A stretch of DNA of 64,000 nucleotides from Piscinibacter defluvii. GTDB lineage: Bacteria > Pseudomonadota > Gammaproteobacteria > Burkholderiales > Burkholderiaceae_C. Shown piece after piece: positions 8,260-17,643 of this stretch; positions within the stretch are counted from its first letter, which is position 1, and each line of letters starts with the position of its first letter. The notes under the pieces were generated by a model that saw only the letters and a program-made list of their open reading frames with translations, searched no databases and was not told the DNA's origin. The stretch covers positions 124,001 to 188,000 of the forward strand of contig NZ_ML137196.1 of assembly GCF_004011805.1 (NCBI RefSeq). Reading direction: 5' to 3'. A program made the translations under genes and the position numbers.

Positions 8260-8877
8260 TCAGGCGGAACGCGGCCGCATCCAGCCGGCGACGCGGCGCA
8301 GCAGCGCACGCAGGAACTTTCCGAGCACGACGATCAGCGCCACCATCAGCGCCAGCGCCACCAGCAGCACCGCGAAGAACACCAGCGGGTGCTGCCACGA
8401 CAGCCACAGCGCCAGCGGCACGCCGGCGTCGCCGAGCAGCGAGAGCCCGATGTTGGAGAACGGCTCGGGGGAGGTGTTGGCCGCTGCGCGCGTGGTGGCC
8501 TTGGCCACATGGCTGGTGGCCGCCAGCGTGCCGCCCAGCAGCGCCGCCGCCGCGGCCCAGGTGGCGTGGTCGCCGCCGAACACGGCCGCCGCGAGTGCCG
8601 CGCCGGCGGGAATGCGGATGACGGTGTGCAGCACGTCCCACAGCGTGTCGACGCCCGGGATCTTGTCGGCGAAGAACTCGACCGCGAGCAGGAAGCCACT
8701 GGCACCGAGCAGCGTCGGCTGCTGCAGCAGCTTCAGCCCGTGCGGCAGCTCGACCCAGCCGAGGTAACCCGCCAGGCCGGTGACGAACACGACGAGGTAC
8801 AGCCGCAGCCCGCTCGCCCAGCCGAGCGCCGCGGCAATCGCCAGCAACTGCGTGGTGTCGAGCGGCACCGGGTTCAT
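8260..8877 (-). CDS. DUF4126 family membrane protein
   Basis: 205 residues with about five hydrophobic segments. The N-terminus LAIAAALGWASGLRLYLVVFVTGL and the motif AVEFFADKIPGVDTLWDVLHT are typical of DUF4126, a family of unknown function. The protein is an integral inner-membrane protein. It overlaps liuC by 4 bp (ATGA) and sits 7 bp before liuD, so it is translated from the leucine operon. Whether it takes part in leucine or isoprenoid-acid metabolism, for example in uptake, is open. Confidence 0.85.
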   Translation of the reverse strand: MNPVPLDTTQLLAIAAALGWASGLRLYLVVFVTGLAGYLGWVELPHGLKLLQQPTLLGASGFLLAVEFFADKIPGVDTLWDVLHTVIRIPAGAALAAAVFGGDHATWAAAAALLGGTLAATSHVAKATTRAAANTSPEPFSNIGLSLLGDAGVPLALWLSWQHPLVFFAVLLVALALMVALIVVLGKFLRALLRRVAGWMRPRSA

Positions 8878-9662
8878 TGCGGTTCGCGCCAGGCCGGCGT
8901 GCGCTTGGCGAGAAAGGCCTGCACGCCTTCGCGGCCTTCGTCGCTGGCGCGGATGTCGGCGATGCGGCGCGCGGTGTCGGCACGCAGAGCATCGTCGATG
9001 GGGCGGCCGGCCAGGTCCTGCACCAGGCGCTTGCAGGCGCGCACGGCCATCGGGCCATTGGCCACGAGCGTTGCCACCAGCTCATCGACCTTGGCGTCCA
9101 GCGCCTCGGACTCGACCACCTCGTGCACGAAGCCCATCGCCTGCGCCCGCGCCGCGTCGAAGCGCTCGGCCGTGAGGAACCAGCGCCGCGCCTGCTGCTC
9201 GCCCATCGCCTTGACGACGTAGGGCCCAATGGTCGCCGGCAGCAGCCCGAGTTTCGCCTCGCTGAGGCAGAAGCCCGCGGCCTCGCTCGCCACCAGCAGG
9301 TCGCACACCGCCGCGAGGCCGACGCCGCCGGCGTAGCAGTCGCCATGGATGCGGCCGACCACGGGCACCGGACAGCGCCAGATCGTCCACAGCATGTCGG
9401 CGAGGCGCTGCGCGTCGGCGCGGTTCTCCTCCCACGCATAGCCGGCCATCGCGCGCATCCAGGATAGGTCGGCGCCGGCACAGAAGGCCTTGCCGTGGCC
9501 GCCGAGCACGATGCAGCGCAGCGTGGCGTCGGTGCCGAGCGCGGCGAAGGCCTCGGTCAGCTCGGCGATCACGCCATCGTTGAACGCGTTGCGCACCTCG
9601 GGCCGGTTGAGGAACACGCGCGCGACCGGGCCGCTGCGCTGGATGTCGAGGGTGGTTGTCAT
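8874..9662 (-). CDS. liuC: Enoyl-CoA hydratase, probable 3-methylglutaconyl-CoA hydratase
   Basis: 262 residues, standard crotonase length. The fold begins ARVFLNRPEVRNAFN. The first oxyanion-hole segment is AFCAGADLSWM, and the second is RIHGDCYAGGVGLAAVCDL with a glycine-rich helix. The acidic catalytic position region follows in SEAKLGLLPATIGPYV. It hydrates 3-methylglutaconyl-CoA to HMG-CoA by context, lying between the two carboxylase subunit genes. ATG at 9662; its stop overlaps the DUF4126 start by 4 bp and the upstream dehydrogenase gene ends 7 bp away. Confidence 0.9.
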   Translation of the reverse strand: MTTTLDIQRSGPVARVFLNRPEVRNAFNDGVIAELTEAFAALGTDATLRCIVLGGHGKAFCAGADLSWMRAMAGYAWEENRADAQRLADMLWTIWRCPVPVVGRIHGDCYAGGVGLAAVCDLLVASEAAGFCLSEAKLGLLPATIGPYVVKAMGEQQARRWFLTAERFDAARAQAMGFVHEVVESEALDAKVDELVATLVANGPMAVRACKRLVQDLAGRPIDDALRADTARRIADIRASDEGREGVQAFLAKRTPAWREPQ

Positions 9663-9669
9663 GCGGACC

Positions 9670-10803
9670 TCAGTAGCGCTTGGCTGCTTCGTCGAGCATC
9701 ACCTCGCTCGCGCCGCCGCCGATCGCCAGGATGCGCGCGTCGCGCCAGAGCCGCTCGATCGCCGTGCCGCGCATGTAGCCCATGCCGCCGTGGAACTGCT
9801 GGCAGGCCTGCACGACCTCGTTGACCAGTTCGCCGGTGAGCGCCTTGAGCAGCGAGACGTCCTGCACCACGTCCCTGCCCTGCGTCACCATCCACGCGCA
9901 ATGGTAGAGGTACTGGCGCGCGGCGCGCACCTTGGCGTCGAGCATCGCCAGGCGCTGCCGCACCACCTGCTTGTCGAACAGCGGGCCGCCGAAGGCGCGC
10001 CGGTCCTTCACGTACTGCAGCGTCAGGGCGAGCGCCTGCATGCAGTGGCCCACGGCCATCGCGCCGAGCGCGATGCGCTCGGTCTGGAAGTTCTTCATCA
10101 CCGCGCGGAACCCGCGGTGCTCCTCGCCGAGCAGCTGGTCGACCGGGAGGCGGCAGCCGTCGAACACCAGCTCGGCGGTGTCGGACGAGAGCCAGCCGGT
10201 CTTGTCGAGCTGGCGGCCGACCGTGAAGCCCGGCGTGCCCTTCTCGACCGCGAACATCGAGATGTCGTGCCGGCCGGTGCCGGTGCGTGCGGCGACGAAG
10301 TAGAGGTCCGCGTGCACGCCGTTGGTGATGAAGAGCTTGCTGCCGTCGATCACCCACTGGTCGCCGTCGCGGCGTGCGCGGGTCTGCAGCCCGGCCACGT
10401 CCGAGCCCGCGCCGGGTTCGGTGATCGCCACCGCGGTGATCGTGCGGCCCGCGGTGATGCCCGGCATCCAGCGCGCCTTCTGCGCCGGGGTGCCGGCGTG
10501 GTGCAGGTGCGGGCTCGCCATGTCGGTGTGCACGAGCACGGTGATCACGAAGCCGGCGAAGGTGGATTGCGAGAGGGCCTCGGCGAACACGAGGTTGGTC
10601 AGCGCGTCGGCCTCCGCCCCGCCATGACCGCTCTCGTACATCAGCCCGAGCAGCCCGGCGTCGCCGAGCTTGCGCAGCACGTCCCGCGGCACCCGGCCCT
10701 CGCGCTCCCAGCGCTCGCCGTGCGGCTCGACCTCGCGCGCGAGGAAACGCGCGACCTGCTCGCTCAGCAGCTCGTGCTCGGGCGTGAGGTAGGCGTTGTC
10801 CAT
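9670..10803 (-). CDS. Acyl-CoA dehydrogenase of the branched-chain (isovaleryl/citronellyl) type
   Basis: 377 residues. FAD- and substrate-binding landmarks are [13 protein letters not shown] and the C-terminal QFHGGMGYMRGTAIERLWRDARI. The usual short-chain catalytic glutamate (YEGT) is replaced by glycine in LAIGGGASEVML. A glutamate is instead present in FQTERIAL on the earlier helix, as in isovaleryl-CoA and citronellyl-CoA dehydrogenases. The protein therefore probably oxidises a 3-methyl-branched acyl-CoA. It takes the liuA position between liuB and liuC, but a clearer isovaleryl-CoA dehydrogenase is at 44876-46054, so the substrate is uncertain; AtuD-like activity is possible. ATG at 10803, 5 bp after the liuB stop. 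Confidence 0.88.
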   Translation of the reverse strand: MDNAYLTPEHELLSEQVARFLAREVEPHGERWEREGRVPRDVLRKLGDAGLLGLMYESGHGGAEADALTNLVFAEALSQSTFAGFVITVLVHTDMASPHLHHAGTPAQKARWMPGITAGRTITAVAITEPGAGSDVAGLQTRARRDGDQWVIDGSKLFITNGVHADLYFVAARTGTGRHDISMFAVEKGTPGFTVGRQLDKTGWLSSDTAELVFDGCRLPVDQLLGEEHRGFRAVMKNFQTERIALGAMAVGHCMQALALTLQYVKDRRAFGGPLFDKQVVRQRLAMLDAKVRAARQYLYHCAWMVTQGRDVVQDVSLLKALTGELVNEVVQACQQFHGGMGYMRGTAIERLWRDARILAIGGGASEVMLDEAAKRY

Positions 10804-10808
10804 CACCG

Positions 10809-12431
10809 TCACATGCGGAACACGCCGAAGCGCGGCTCGGGGATAGTCGCGTTCAGGCTGGCGCTGATCGCCAGCGCGAGCACGCGGCGCGTGTCGGCCG
10901 GGTCGATCACGCCGTCGTCCCACAGCCGGGCGCTGGCGTAGTACGGGTGCGCCTGGTGCTCGAACTGCTCGAGGATCGGCTTCTTGAACGCGGCTTCTTC
11001 CTCGGCGCTCCAGGCGCCGCCCTTGGCCTCGATGCCGTCGCGCTTGACGGTGGCCAGCACGCTGGCGGCCTGCTCGCCGCCCATCACCGAGATGCGCGCG
11101 TTCGGCCACATCCACAGGAAGCGCGGCGAGTAGGCGCGGCCGCACATGCCATAGTTGCCGGCGCCGAAGCTGCCGCCGATGATCACGGTGAACTTGGGCA
11201 CGTTGACGGTCGAGACCGCCGTCACCATCTTCGCGCCGTGCTTGGCGATGCCCTCGCTCTCGTACTTGCGGCCGACCATGAAGCCGGTGATGTTCTGCAG
11301 GAAGATCAGCGGCACCTTGCGCTGGCCGCACAGCTCGATGAAGTGCGCGCCCTTCAGCGCACTCTCGCTGAACAGCACGCCGTTGTTGGCGACGATGCCC
11401 ACCGGCATGCCCTCGAGGTGCGCGAAGCCGGTGACGAGCGTGGTGCCGTAGCGCGCCTTGAACTCGTCGAACTCGCTGCCGTCCACCAGCCGCGCGATGA
11501 TCTCGCGCACGTCGTAGGGCTTGCGCGGGTCGGTCGGGATGATGCCGTGCAGCTCGGCCGCGTCGTACAGCGGCGCACGCGGCGGCTGCAGCTTTAGCGG
11601 CTGCGGCTTGCTGCGGTTCAGGTGCGCCACCGCGCGGCGCGCCAGCGCGAGCGCGTGCGTGTCGTCCTGCGCCAGGTGGTCGGCCACGCCCGAGAGCCGG
11701 GTGTGCACGTCGCCGCCGCCCAGGTCTTCCGCGCTGACCACCTCGCCGATGGCCGCCTTCACCAGCGGCGGACCGCCGAGGAAGATCGTGCCCTGCTCCT
11801 TGACGATGATCGACTCGTCGCTCATCGCCGGCACGTAGGCGCCGCCGGCGGTGCAGGAGCCCATCACCACCGCGATCTGCGGGATGCCCTGGGCGCTCAT
11901 GTTGGCCTGGTTGAAGAAGATGCGGCCGAAGTGCTCGCGGTCGGGGAACACCTCGTCCTGGTTCGGCAGGTTGGCGCCGCCGCTGTCGACCAGGTAGATG
12001 CACGGCAGGCGGTTCTGCTGCGCGATCTCCTGCGCGCGCAGGTGCTTCTTCACCGTCATCGGGTAGTAGGTGCCGCCCTTGACGGTGGCGTCGTTGCAGA
12101 CGATCAGGCACTCGAGGCCGGACACGCGGCCGATGCCGGCGATCAGTCCGGCGCCCGGCGCCGCGTCGACGCCGCCCTTTTCCTTGTACATGCCCAGCGC
12201 CGCGAGCGGCGCGATCTCGAGGAAGGGCGTGTCCGGGTCGAGCAGCATCGCGACGCGCTCGCGCGGCAGCAGCTTGCCGCGCGCCACGTGCTTGGCGCGC
12301 GCCGCCTCGCCGCCGCCCTGGGCGATCTGCGCGAGCCTGGCGTTCAGGTCGTCGACCAGCGCACGCATCGCGGCGGCGTTGGCCTTGAAGTCCTCGGCAC
12401 GCGGGTTCAGCTTGGTGGTGATCGCAGGCAT
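10809..12431 (-). CDS. liuB: Methylcrotonyl-CoA carboxylase, carboxyltransferase beta subunit
   Basis: 540 residues, normal for MccB. The carboxyltransferase fold is clear: [52 protein letters not shown], the oxyanion segment [18 protein letters not shown], and C-terminal [20 protein letters not shown]. It moves the carboxyl group from biotin on LiuD to 3-methylcrotonyl-CoA. It is the first gene of the leucine operon, facing away from an AraC regulator gene across 133 bp. The ATG at 12431 is chosen because homologous proteins start near this point; an in-frame ATG at 12470 is possible. Confidence 0.94.
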   Translation of the reverse strand: MPAITTKLNPRAEDFKANAAAMRALVDDLNARLAQIAQGGGEAARAKHVARGKLLPRERVAMLLDPDTPFLEIAPLAALGMYKEKGGVDAAPGAGLIAGIGRVSGLECLIVCNDATVKGGTYYPMTVKKHLRAQEIAQQNRLPCIYLVDSGGANLPNQDEVFPDREHFGRIFFNQANMSAQGIPQIAVVMGSCTAGGAYVPAMSDESIIVKEQGTIFLGGPPLVKAAIGEVVSAEDLGGGDVHTRLSGVADHLAQDDTHALALARRAVAHLNRSKPQPLKLQPPRAPLYDAAELHGIIPTDPRKPYDVREIIARLVDGSEFDEFKARYGTTLVTGFAHLEGMPVGIVANNGVLFSESALKGAHFIELCGQRKVPLIFLQNITGFMVGRKYESEGIAKHGAKMVTAVSTVNVPKFTVIIGGSFGAGNYGMCGRAYSPRFLWMWPNARISVMGGEQAASVLATVKRDGIEAKGGAWSAEEEAAFKKPILEQFEHQAHPYYASARLWDDGVIDPADTRRVLALAISASLNATIPEPRFGVFRM

Positions 12432-12564
12432 GGTGCGGGCAGTGTGGGCGAAGGCGGGTGGCTGCGCCATCCGGGCGCGCACGAGGCCTGCAGCATAGGC
12501 GCCGGGCCGGCGCGCCGGGCGCCAGCGAGGTTGCAAATCATGCCAGCACGCGCCAGACTCGGGC

Positions 12565-13575
12565 ATGCCCGCCGCCCGCCTGCCCGCGCTCACGCCGATG
12601 GCCTTCATCCGCGCGATGGTGGCGGCCTACCGCGCGGCCGGGCGGGATCCGTCCGGGGCCCTGCAGGAGGCACGGATCACGCCAGCGCAACTGAAGCGCA
12701 CCGACGCCCGCATCGACGCGCTGCAGATGGAGACCTTCTCCGCCCGCGCGATGCAGGAGCTCGACGACGAGGCGCTCGGCTGGTTCTCCCGCCGCCTGCC
12801 CTGGGGCAGCTACGGCATGCTGTGCCGCGCCTCGATCACCGCGCCGGACCTGGGCGTGGCGCTCAAGCGCTGGTGCCGCCACCACCGCCTGCTGGTCGAC
12901 GACGTGCTGCTGTCGCTCGAGCCGGCCGGCGATGCGGCGAAGCTGGCGATCGACGAGCGCGCGCCGCTGGGCGAGCACCGCGAGATCGCGCTGGTCACGC
13001 TGCTGCGCTCGGTGCACGGCTTCGCCTGCTGGGCGATCGATTCACGCATCCCGCTGCGCGAGGCGGCCTTCCCGTTCCCTGCGCCGCCGCACGCCGACGC
13101 CTACCCGGCCATGTTCCCCGGCCCGGTGCGATTCGGCGCGGCGCGCGCCGCGCTGGTGTTCGATGCCGACTACCTGGCCCTGCCGCTGCGCCGCGACGAA
13201 CGCGCGCTGCGCACGATGCTGCAGCGCGCCCTGCCGCTGACCGTGCGCCCCTACCGGCGCGACCGCCTGCTCGCCCAGCGCGTGCGCGAACTCCTGCGCG
13301 GCGGCGTGCTCACCGCGCCGGCCCTGGCCGAGGCGCTGCATGTGTCGGTGCGCACCTTGCACCGCCAGCTGCGCGACGAGGGCCGGCCGCTGCAGGCGCT
13401 GAAGGACGAGGTGCGGCGCGACACCGCGCTGGCGCTGCTCGCGCGCACGCAGCGCCCCATCAAGCAGGTGGCTGCCGAGGCCGGCTTCGGCAGCCCGAAG
13501 AGCTTTGCGCGCGCCTTCCGCCAGTGGACCGGGCAGACGCCCGAGCAGTGGCGACGCGCCAGTCAGGCGCCGTAG
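12565..13575 (+). CDS. AraC family transcriptional regulator
   Basis: 336 residues: an N-terminal arabinose-binding-type sensor domain (about 20-200) and a C-terminal double HTH (about 235-333). The first HTH reads [19 protein letters not shown] and the second [20 protein letters not shown], followed by the AraC signature end [11 protein letters not shown]. This architecture is shared with OruR- and ArgR-like regulators of amino-acid and organic-acid catabolism. It is divergent from liuB and is a plausible regulator of that operon, since no LiuR-type palindrome is visible here. ATG at 12565. The 3' end overlaps the convergent DinB gene by 13 bp. Confidence 0.88.
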   Translation: MPAARLPALTPMAFIRAMVAAYRAAGRDPSGALQEARITPAQLKRTDARIDALQMETFSARAMQELDDEALGWFSRRLPWGSYGMLCRASITAPDLGVALKRWCRHHRLLVDDVLLSLEPAGDAAKLAIDERAPLGEHREIALVTLLRSVHGFACWAIDSRIPLREAAFPFPAPPHADAYPAMFPGPVRFGAARAALVFDADYLALPLRRDERALRTMLQRALPLTVRPYRRDRLLAQRVRELLRGGVLTAPALAEALHVSVRTLHRQLRDEGRPLQALKDEVRRDTALALLARTQRPIKQVAAEAGFGSPKSFARAFRQWTGQTPEQWRRASQAP

Positions 13576-14120
13576 ACCTCGGTTTCGTTCCAGCCCAGCG
13601 CCGCCATGTCGGCGACGCGGAACGACGCGTCGCTGGGCATCAGGAACTCGTCGAGCTGCGGCGGCGCCACCGCGGTGCCGGCCAGCATCGCGTGCGCCTG
13701 GCCGCGGTGATGGGTCTGGTGCATGAACAGGTGGACCAGCACGTGGCCGGCGCGGTCGCGCTGCACATGCGTGCCGCGGTCCATGTCGACCATCGCGTCG
13801 CAGCCGGCATCGTCGAGCGTGGCGCAGAAGCGGATCAGCCGCTCGTCGCTCTCGCGCTGCCGCGCGGCCAGCTCCGCCAGCGTCGCGGCCGGCACGAAGG
13901 CGCGGTAGCTCGCCACCAGCCCGGCATCGCCGTACAGCGCGCCGATGTAGTACAGGTCGACCGCCAGCAGATGGTTCAGCGTCTGCGCCAGGCTCGGGAA
14001 GAAGCTGGTGCGCGGGGCGTGGAATTCGGCGTCGGTCAGCGCCGCCATCGCCTCGTGCAGGCGCCGGTTGGCGAGCCGGTTGGCATGGGCCTGGATGCGC
14101 AGCTGGTCGGCCACGCGCAT
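13563..14120 (-). CDS. DinB family protein
   Basis: 185 residues. It has the four-helix DinB/YfiT fold with the usual metal-ligand histidines: one in SLAQTLNHLLAVD near residue 50, and two in LVHLFMHQTHHRGQAH near residue 137. DinB proteins are small, possibly thiol-dependent transferases; none has a role that can be inferred here. Its start shares one base with the stop of the upstream DsbA-fold gene (TGATG), indicating coupled translation. Confidence 0.87.
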   Translation of the reverse strand: MRVADQLRIQAHANRLANRRLHEAMAALTDAEFHAPRTSFFPSLAQTLNHLLAVDLYYIGALYGDAGLVASYRAFVPAATLAELAARQRESDERLIRFCATLDDAGCDAMVDMDRGTHVQRDRAGHVLVHLFMHQTHHRGQAHAMLAGTAVAPPQLDEFLMPSDASFRVADMAALGWNETEVYGA

Positions 14121-14731
14121 CAGAACGGCCCCTTCTCGAGCCAGCGTTCGATCTGCGGCCGGCGGTCGTTGCCCCAGAAGGGCTCGCCGTCGATCATGAA
14201 GAACGGCGCACCGAACACACCCGCCGCGATGGCGGCCTCGTTCTCGGCCTTCAGGCGCAGCTTCCAGGCCGGGTCGTTCCAGGCTGCTTCGGCCGCCGCC
14301 GCGTCCAGCCCCGACTCGGCGGCCAGCGCGCGCAGGGCGGCCGGGTCGCTCAGGTCCACGCCGCGCGTGAAGTACGCGCGCAGGCCGGCGCGCGCCCAGG
14401 CCTTGGCCTGCTCGGCGTCACGCTCGTTCAGCCACCAGAACACGCGCGCCGCGTTCTGCGTCGGGATCGGGAACTTCTCCGGCATCGTCACCGGCACGCC
14501 GGCAAAACGCGCCGAGCGTTCGAAATCGTGCAGCGAGTACTCGCGCTTGATCGGGTGCGACACCGGCGATCTCAGCTCGGCGGCCTGGAAGGTCACGCCC
14601 AGCAGGATGGCCTTCCAGTGCACGGTGCGGGCATGGCGCGCCGCGAGCGCGTCGATCCATTCCGAGGCGACGTAGGAGTAGGGCGACGAGAAGTCGAACC
14701 AGAAGTCGATCGCGCGGCCGGGCAGGTTCAT
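14120..14731 (-). CDS. 2-hydroxychromene-2-carboxylate isomerase family protein (second copy)
   Basis: 203 residues. The N-terminal IDFWFDFSSPYSYVASEWID carries the F-D-F-S-SPYSY motif of HCCA isomerases, with the catalytic serine. The cis-Pro segment is GVFGAPFFMIDGEPFWGNDR. It is closer to typical family sequences than the copy at 3522-4166. The reaction would be glutathione-dependent isomerisation or disulphide chemistry; the substrate is unknown. The ATG at 14731 is preferred because the conserved N-terminus begins there; a longer frame to 14812 adds unconserved sequence. Confidence 0.87.
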   Translation of the reverse strand: MNLPGRAIDFWFDFSSPYSYVASEWIDALAARHARTVHWKAILLGVTFQAAELRSPVSHPIKREYSLHDFERSARFAGVPVTMPEKFPIPTQNAARVFWWLNERDAEQAKAWARAGLRAYFTRGVDLSDPAALRALAAESGLDAAAAEAAWNDPAWKLRLKAENEAAIAAGVFGAPFFMIDGEPFWGNDRRPQIERWLEKGPF

Positions 14732-14846
14732 GTGGCATAGCGTAGCGCGCCTGCACCGCCCCGCCCCCTCGGCGCTTACCCGCACCGGCCCGGCAGGATT
14801 GGCGCAGATCATGCCCCGCTGCGCCTTGCCGGCCTAGCATCGCCGC

Positions 14847-15464
14847 ATGGGACTGGACCTGGCAATCGTGCTCGTGGCGCTGGTCGTGTCGGCCGCGCTG
14901 CGGCCGTGGCGTCAGTTCGGCGCGGGCTTTCCGCTCAACGCCTGGCTGGCCTGCCTGGTGCTGCTGCCCTGGCTGTGGGCCTCGCAGCGCGCGCTGCCCG
15001 GCGGGGTGGCGCTGCAGCTGTCAGGCGCCGGGCTGCTGGTGCTGATGTTCGGCTGGCCGCTGGCGGTGCTGAGCCTGGTGCCGATCGCGCTGCTGGGCAG
15101 CTGGTTCGCCGGGCTGCCCTGGGCCACCGCGCTGAACCTGCTGGCCTGGAACGGCGTCGCCGTGGCCAGCCTGGCGCTGCTGCTCGGCCTGGCGACACGC
15201 CGCTGGCTGCCGCGCCACCCGTTCGTGTTCATCCTCGGGCGCGGCTTCATCGTCACCGCGCTGGCCATGATGGCGGCCGGCACGCTGGCCTCGTTCGCCA
15301 CGCCGCTGCCGCCCGGCACCGAGCTGGATACGCTGCTGATCGGCCACTGGTTGATGGCCTGGGGCGAGGCCTTTGCCACCGGCATGCTGACGGCCATCTT
15401 CGTGGCCTTCCGGCCCGAGTGGCTGGCCAGCTGGTCGGACGCGCGCTACCTCGAGGGGCGCTGA
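14847..15464 (+). CDS. Integral membrane protein, possibly CbiM-like / COG3235
   Basis: 205 residues with about six hydrophobic helices and short loops (for example LVLLPWLWASQRA, LMFGWPLAVLSLVPIALLG, PFVFILGRGFIVTALAMM). The glycine-rich inner helix FIVTALAMMAAGTLASF and the C-terminal stretch GEAFATGMLTAIFVAFRPEWL recall energy-coupling-factor permease-like membrane proteins found in beta- and gammaproteobacteria. The assignment is tentative, and no ATPase or substrate-binding partner is next to it. Isolated on the plus strand between two minus-strand units. Confidence 0.7.
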   Translation: MGLDLAIVLVALVVSAALRPWRQFGAGFPLNAWLACLVLLPWLWASQRALPGGVALQLSGAGLLVLMFGWPLAVLSLVPIALLGSWFAGLPWATALNLLAWNGVAVASLALLLGLATRRWLPRHPFVFILGRGFIVTALAMMAAGTLASFATPLPPGTELDTLLIGHWLMAWGEAFATGMLTAIFVAFRPEWLASWSDARYLEGR

Positions 15465-15494
15465 GCCCGTCCGGGCATCCGCGTCGGCATCCGC

Positions 15495-16148
15495 TCAGGC
15501 GTCCCGGTCCGGGTGGGCCAGCACCAGGCGCAGCACCGTGTCGATGTTGAACTTCAGCCGGGCCGCGAGGGCCTCGCGGCTGGTGAAGTTCAGCGCGAAC
15601 AGCACGCCGCCGGTGTGGCGGTTGTTCAGGTAGTAGAAGCCGATCGCGGCGATCGTGATGCACAGCTGCACGGCGTCGATGCCGGGGCGGAACACGCCCT
15701 CGGCCTCGCCGCGCTTCAGGATGCCCTCGACCGTGTCCACATAGGCCTTCTGCAGCTTACGCAGCTGCTTGTTGCCGGCGATGTGGCGCGCCTGGTGCAG
15801 GTTCTCGCTGTTGACCAGCGTGATGAACTCGGGGTTCTCGAGGTAGTAGCGCCAGGTGAACTCCACCAGCCGCTTCATCGCCTCCACCGGCGGCACGTCG
15901 TCCAGGCCGAGGCCGCGCTCCTGGCTGCGGATGTTGGTGTAGGCGTCTTCCACGACGGCGGCAAACAGCTGCTCCTTGCCGCCGAAGTAGTGGTAGATCA
16001 TCCGCTTGTTGGCGCCCGACTGCTCGGCGATCTTGTCGACGCGCGCGCCAGACAGGCCTGCCTTCGCGAACTCGATGCGCGCGGCGGCCAGGATGTCGGC
16101 CTTGGTCGCTTCCGGGTTGCGTGCCCGGAACGGCATCTTCTCGCCCAT
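15495..16148 (-). CDS. TetR/AcrR family transcriptional regulator
   Basis: 217 residues. The N-terminal HTH (about 14-60) reads TKADILAAARIEFAKAGLSG and then VDKIAEQSGANKRMIYHYFGGKEQLF. The C-terminal ligand domain is all-helical and not specific to a known effector. It lies 57 bp downstream of the MaoC gene on the same strand and may be the last gene of the long ABC-etf unit. That makes it the nearest candidate for the protein that binds the TAACT-N4-AGTTA palindromes at 23141, 31487 and 34383, which is an inference. A good AGGAGAT site precedes the ATG at 16148. Confidence 0.9.
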   Translation of the reverse strand: MGEKMPFRARNPEATKADILAAARIEFAKAGLSGARVDKIAEQSGANKRMIYHYFGGKEQLFAAVVEDAYTNIRSQERGLGLDDVPPVEAMKRLVEFTWRYYLENPEFITLVNSENLHQARHIAGNKQLRKLQKAYVDTVEGILKRGEAEGVFRPGIDAVQLCITIAAIGFYYLNNRHTGGVLFALNFTSREALAARLKFNIDTVLRLVLAHPDRDA

Positions 16149-16205
16149 GATCTCCTGCCGCGGTCGTTGTTTGGGGCGATGTTAGCGGCAGTGGCGCGGC
16201 ACGCC

Positions 16206-16643
16206 TCAGGCACGCACCAGCAGCGTGTTGACGCCCTCCTGCACCGGCTGGCCGCGCTGGTTGTGCACCGTCAGCGCGAGCCTGACCACGCCGCGGCCGG
16301 GCCGCGAACTCGCGCGGGCCTCGAGCACCTCGATGCGGGCCTGGATGCGGTCGCCGACGAGGATGGGCGCGACGAAGCGCCAGCGCCACTCGAGCGAGGC
16401 GATCGCGTCGAGCTGGGTCGTGGCGCGGTTCTTCAGGCCGTCGACCAGCGCGAGGCCGAGCAGGCCATGGGCCACCCGGCCCTCGAAGCCCTGGGCCCGC
16501 GCGAACTCGTCGTCCATGTGCAGCGCAAAGAAGTCGCCCGAGAGTCCGGCAAAGGCCACCACATGCGCTTCGGTGACGACGATGCCCGGTGTCTCCCAGG
16601 CCCGCCCGGGCGTCAGGTCGGCCAGGCGCAACGGCTCGCTCAC
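16206..16643 (-). CDS. MaoC-like (R)-specific enoyl-CoA hydratase
   Basis: 145 residues, a single hot-dog domain. The catalytic Asp/His pair of hydratase-2 is present in AFAGLSGDFFALHMDDEFA, followed by GFEGRVAHGLLGLALV. It hydrates a trans-2-enoyl-CoA. The start is a GTG at 16643 that overlaps the etfA stop by 4 bp (GTGA). Its fusion to the ETF genes fits a role after an acyl-CoA dehydrogenase in the same catabolic route. Confidence 0.88.
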   Translation of the reverse strand: MSEPLRLADLTPGRAWETPGIVVTEAHVVAFAGLSGDFFALHMDDEFARAQGFEGRVAHGLLGLALVDGLKNRATTQLDAIASLEWRWRFVAPILVGDRIQARIEVLEARASSRPGRGVVRLALTVHNQRGQPVQEGVNTLLVRA

Positions 16644-17581
16644 AACGCCGCGGACAGGCCTGGCACCGCCTCGAACAGATCGGCCTCGAGGCCGTAGTCC
16701 GCGACGCTGAAGATCGGGGCCTCCGGGTCCTTGTTGATCGCCACGATCACCTTGGAGTCCTTCATGCCGGCCAGGTGCTGGATCGCCCCGCTGATGCCGC
16801 AGGCCACGTACAGCTGCGGCGCGACGATCTTGCCGGTCTGGCCGACCTGCCAGTCGTTCGGGGCATAACCCGCGTCCACCGCGGCGCGGCTGGCGCCCAG
16901 CGCCGCGCCGAGCTTGTCGGCCAGCGGCGTGAGCACCTCGTTGAACTTCTCGCTGCTGCCCATCGCCCGGCCGCCGCTGACGATGATCTTGGCTGCGGTC
17001 AGCTCGGGCCGGTCGCTCTTGGCGATCTCGCTGCCGAGGTAGCGGCTCTTGCCGCTGTCGGCGACGGCCTCGATCGTCTCGATGGCCGCCGAGCCGCCCG
17101 GCCCCGCGGCGTCGAAGCCGGTGGCGCGCACGGTGATCACCTTGATCGCGTCGGTGCTCTGCACGGTGGCGATGGCGTTGCCGGCGTAGATCGGGCGCTC
17201 GAAGGTGTCGGGCGAGATCACCTTGGAGACCTCGCTGACCTGCGCGACGTCCAGCTTCGCGGCCACGCGCGGCGCGACGTTCTTGCCGTGCGCGGTGGCG
17301 GGGAAGAGGACGTGGCTGTAGTTCTTCGCCGAATCACCCGCAAGCGCGAGCACCTGCGCGGCGACGTTCTCGGCAAGCTGCTCCGCGAGGCTCGCGCCGT
17401 CGGCATGCAGCACCTTGGTCACGCCCTGCAGGGTGCTGGCAGCCTGCGCGGCGCCGGCGGCGTTCTGGCCGGCCACCAGCACGTGGATGTCGCCGCCGAT
17501 GGCCGCCGCGGCGGTGACGGTGTTGAGGGTCGCGCCCTTCAAGGCGCCGTGGTCGTGTTCTGCGATGACGAGGAGGCACAT
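16640..17581 (-). CDS. etfA: Electron transfer flavoprotein alpha subunit
   Basis: 313 residues. The FAD-binding C-terminal domain is clear: [15 protein letters not shown], then [27 protein letters not shown] and [14 protein letters not shown]. With EtfB it accepts electrons from acyl-CoA dehydrogenases and passes them to ETF:quinone oxidoreductase. The ATG at 17581 starts the conserved [14 protein letters not shown] region. MaoC overlaps its stop. It is separated from etfB by 93 bp containing a hairpin, longer than the few bases usual between these genes. Confidence 0.95.
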   Translation of the reverse strand: MCLLVIAEHDHGALKGATLNTVTAAAAIGGDIHVLVAGQNAAGAAQAASTLQGVTKVLHADGASLAEQLAENVAAQVLALAGDSAKNYSHVLFPATAHGKNVAPRVAAKLDVAQVSEVSKVISPDTFERPIYAGNAIATVQSTDAIKVITVRATGFDAAGPGGSAAIETIEAVADSGKSRYLGSEIAKSDRPELTAAKIIVSGGRAMGSSEKFNEVLTPLADKLGAALGASRAAVDAGYAPNDWQVGQTGKIVAPQLYVACGISGAIQHLAGMKDSKVIVAINKDPEAPIFSVADYGLEADLFEAVPGLSAAL

Positions 17582-17643
17582 CCGAGGGTTCCAATCATTC
17601 CGGCGAGTTGACCGGCGCACCCGCGTCCGGTCGAACGAGACGA

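Noticed and set aside
9670-12111. Extended dehydrogenase reading of 813 residues
   Set aside because: The first part is an out-of-frame shadow of liuB. The acyl-CoA dehydrogenase starts at 10803.
11622-14675. Open plus-strand frame of about 1000 codons
   Set aside because: It is composed of antisense of liuB, out-of-frame AraC sequence and antisense of DinB and the isomerase gene; no conserved motif is found in it.
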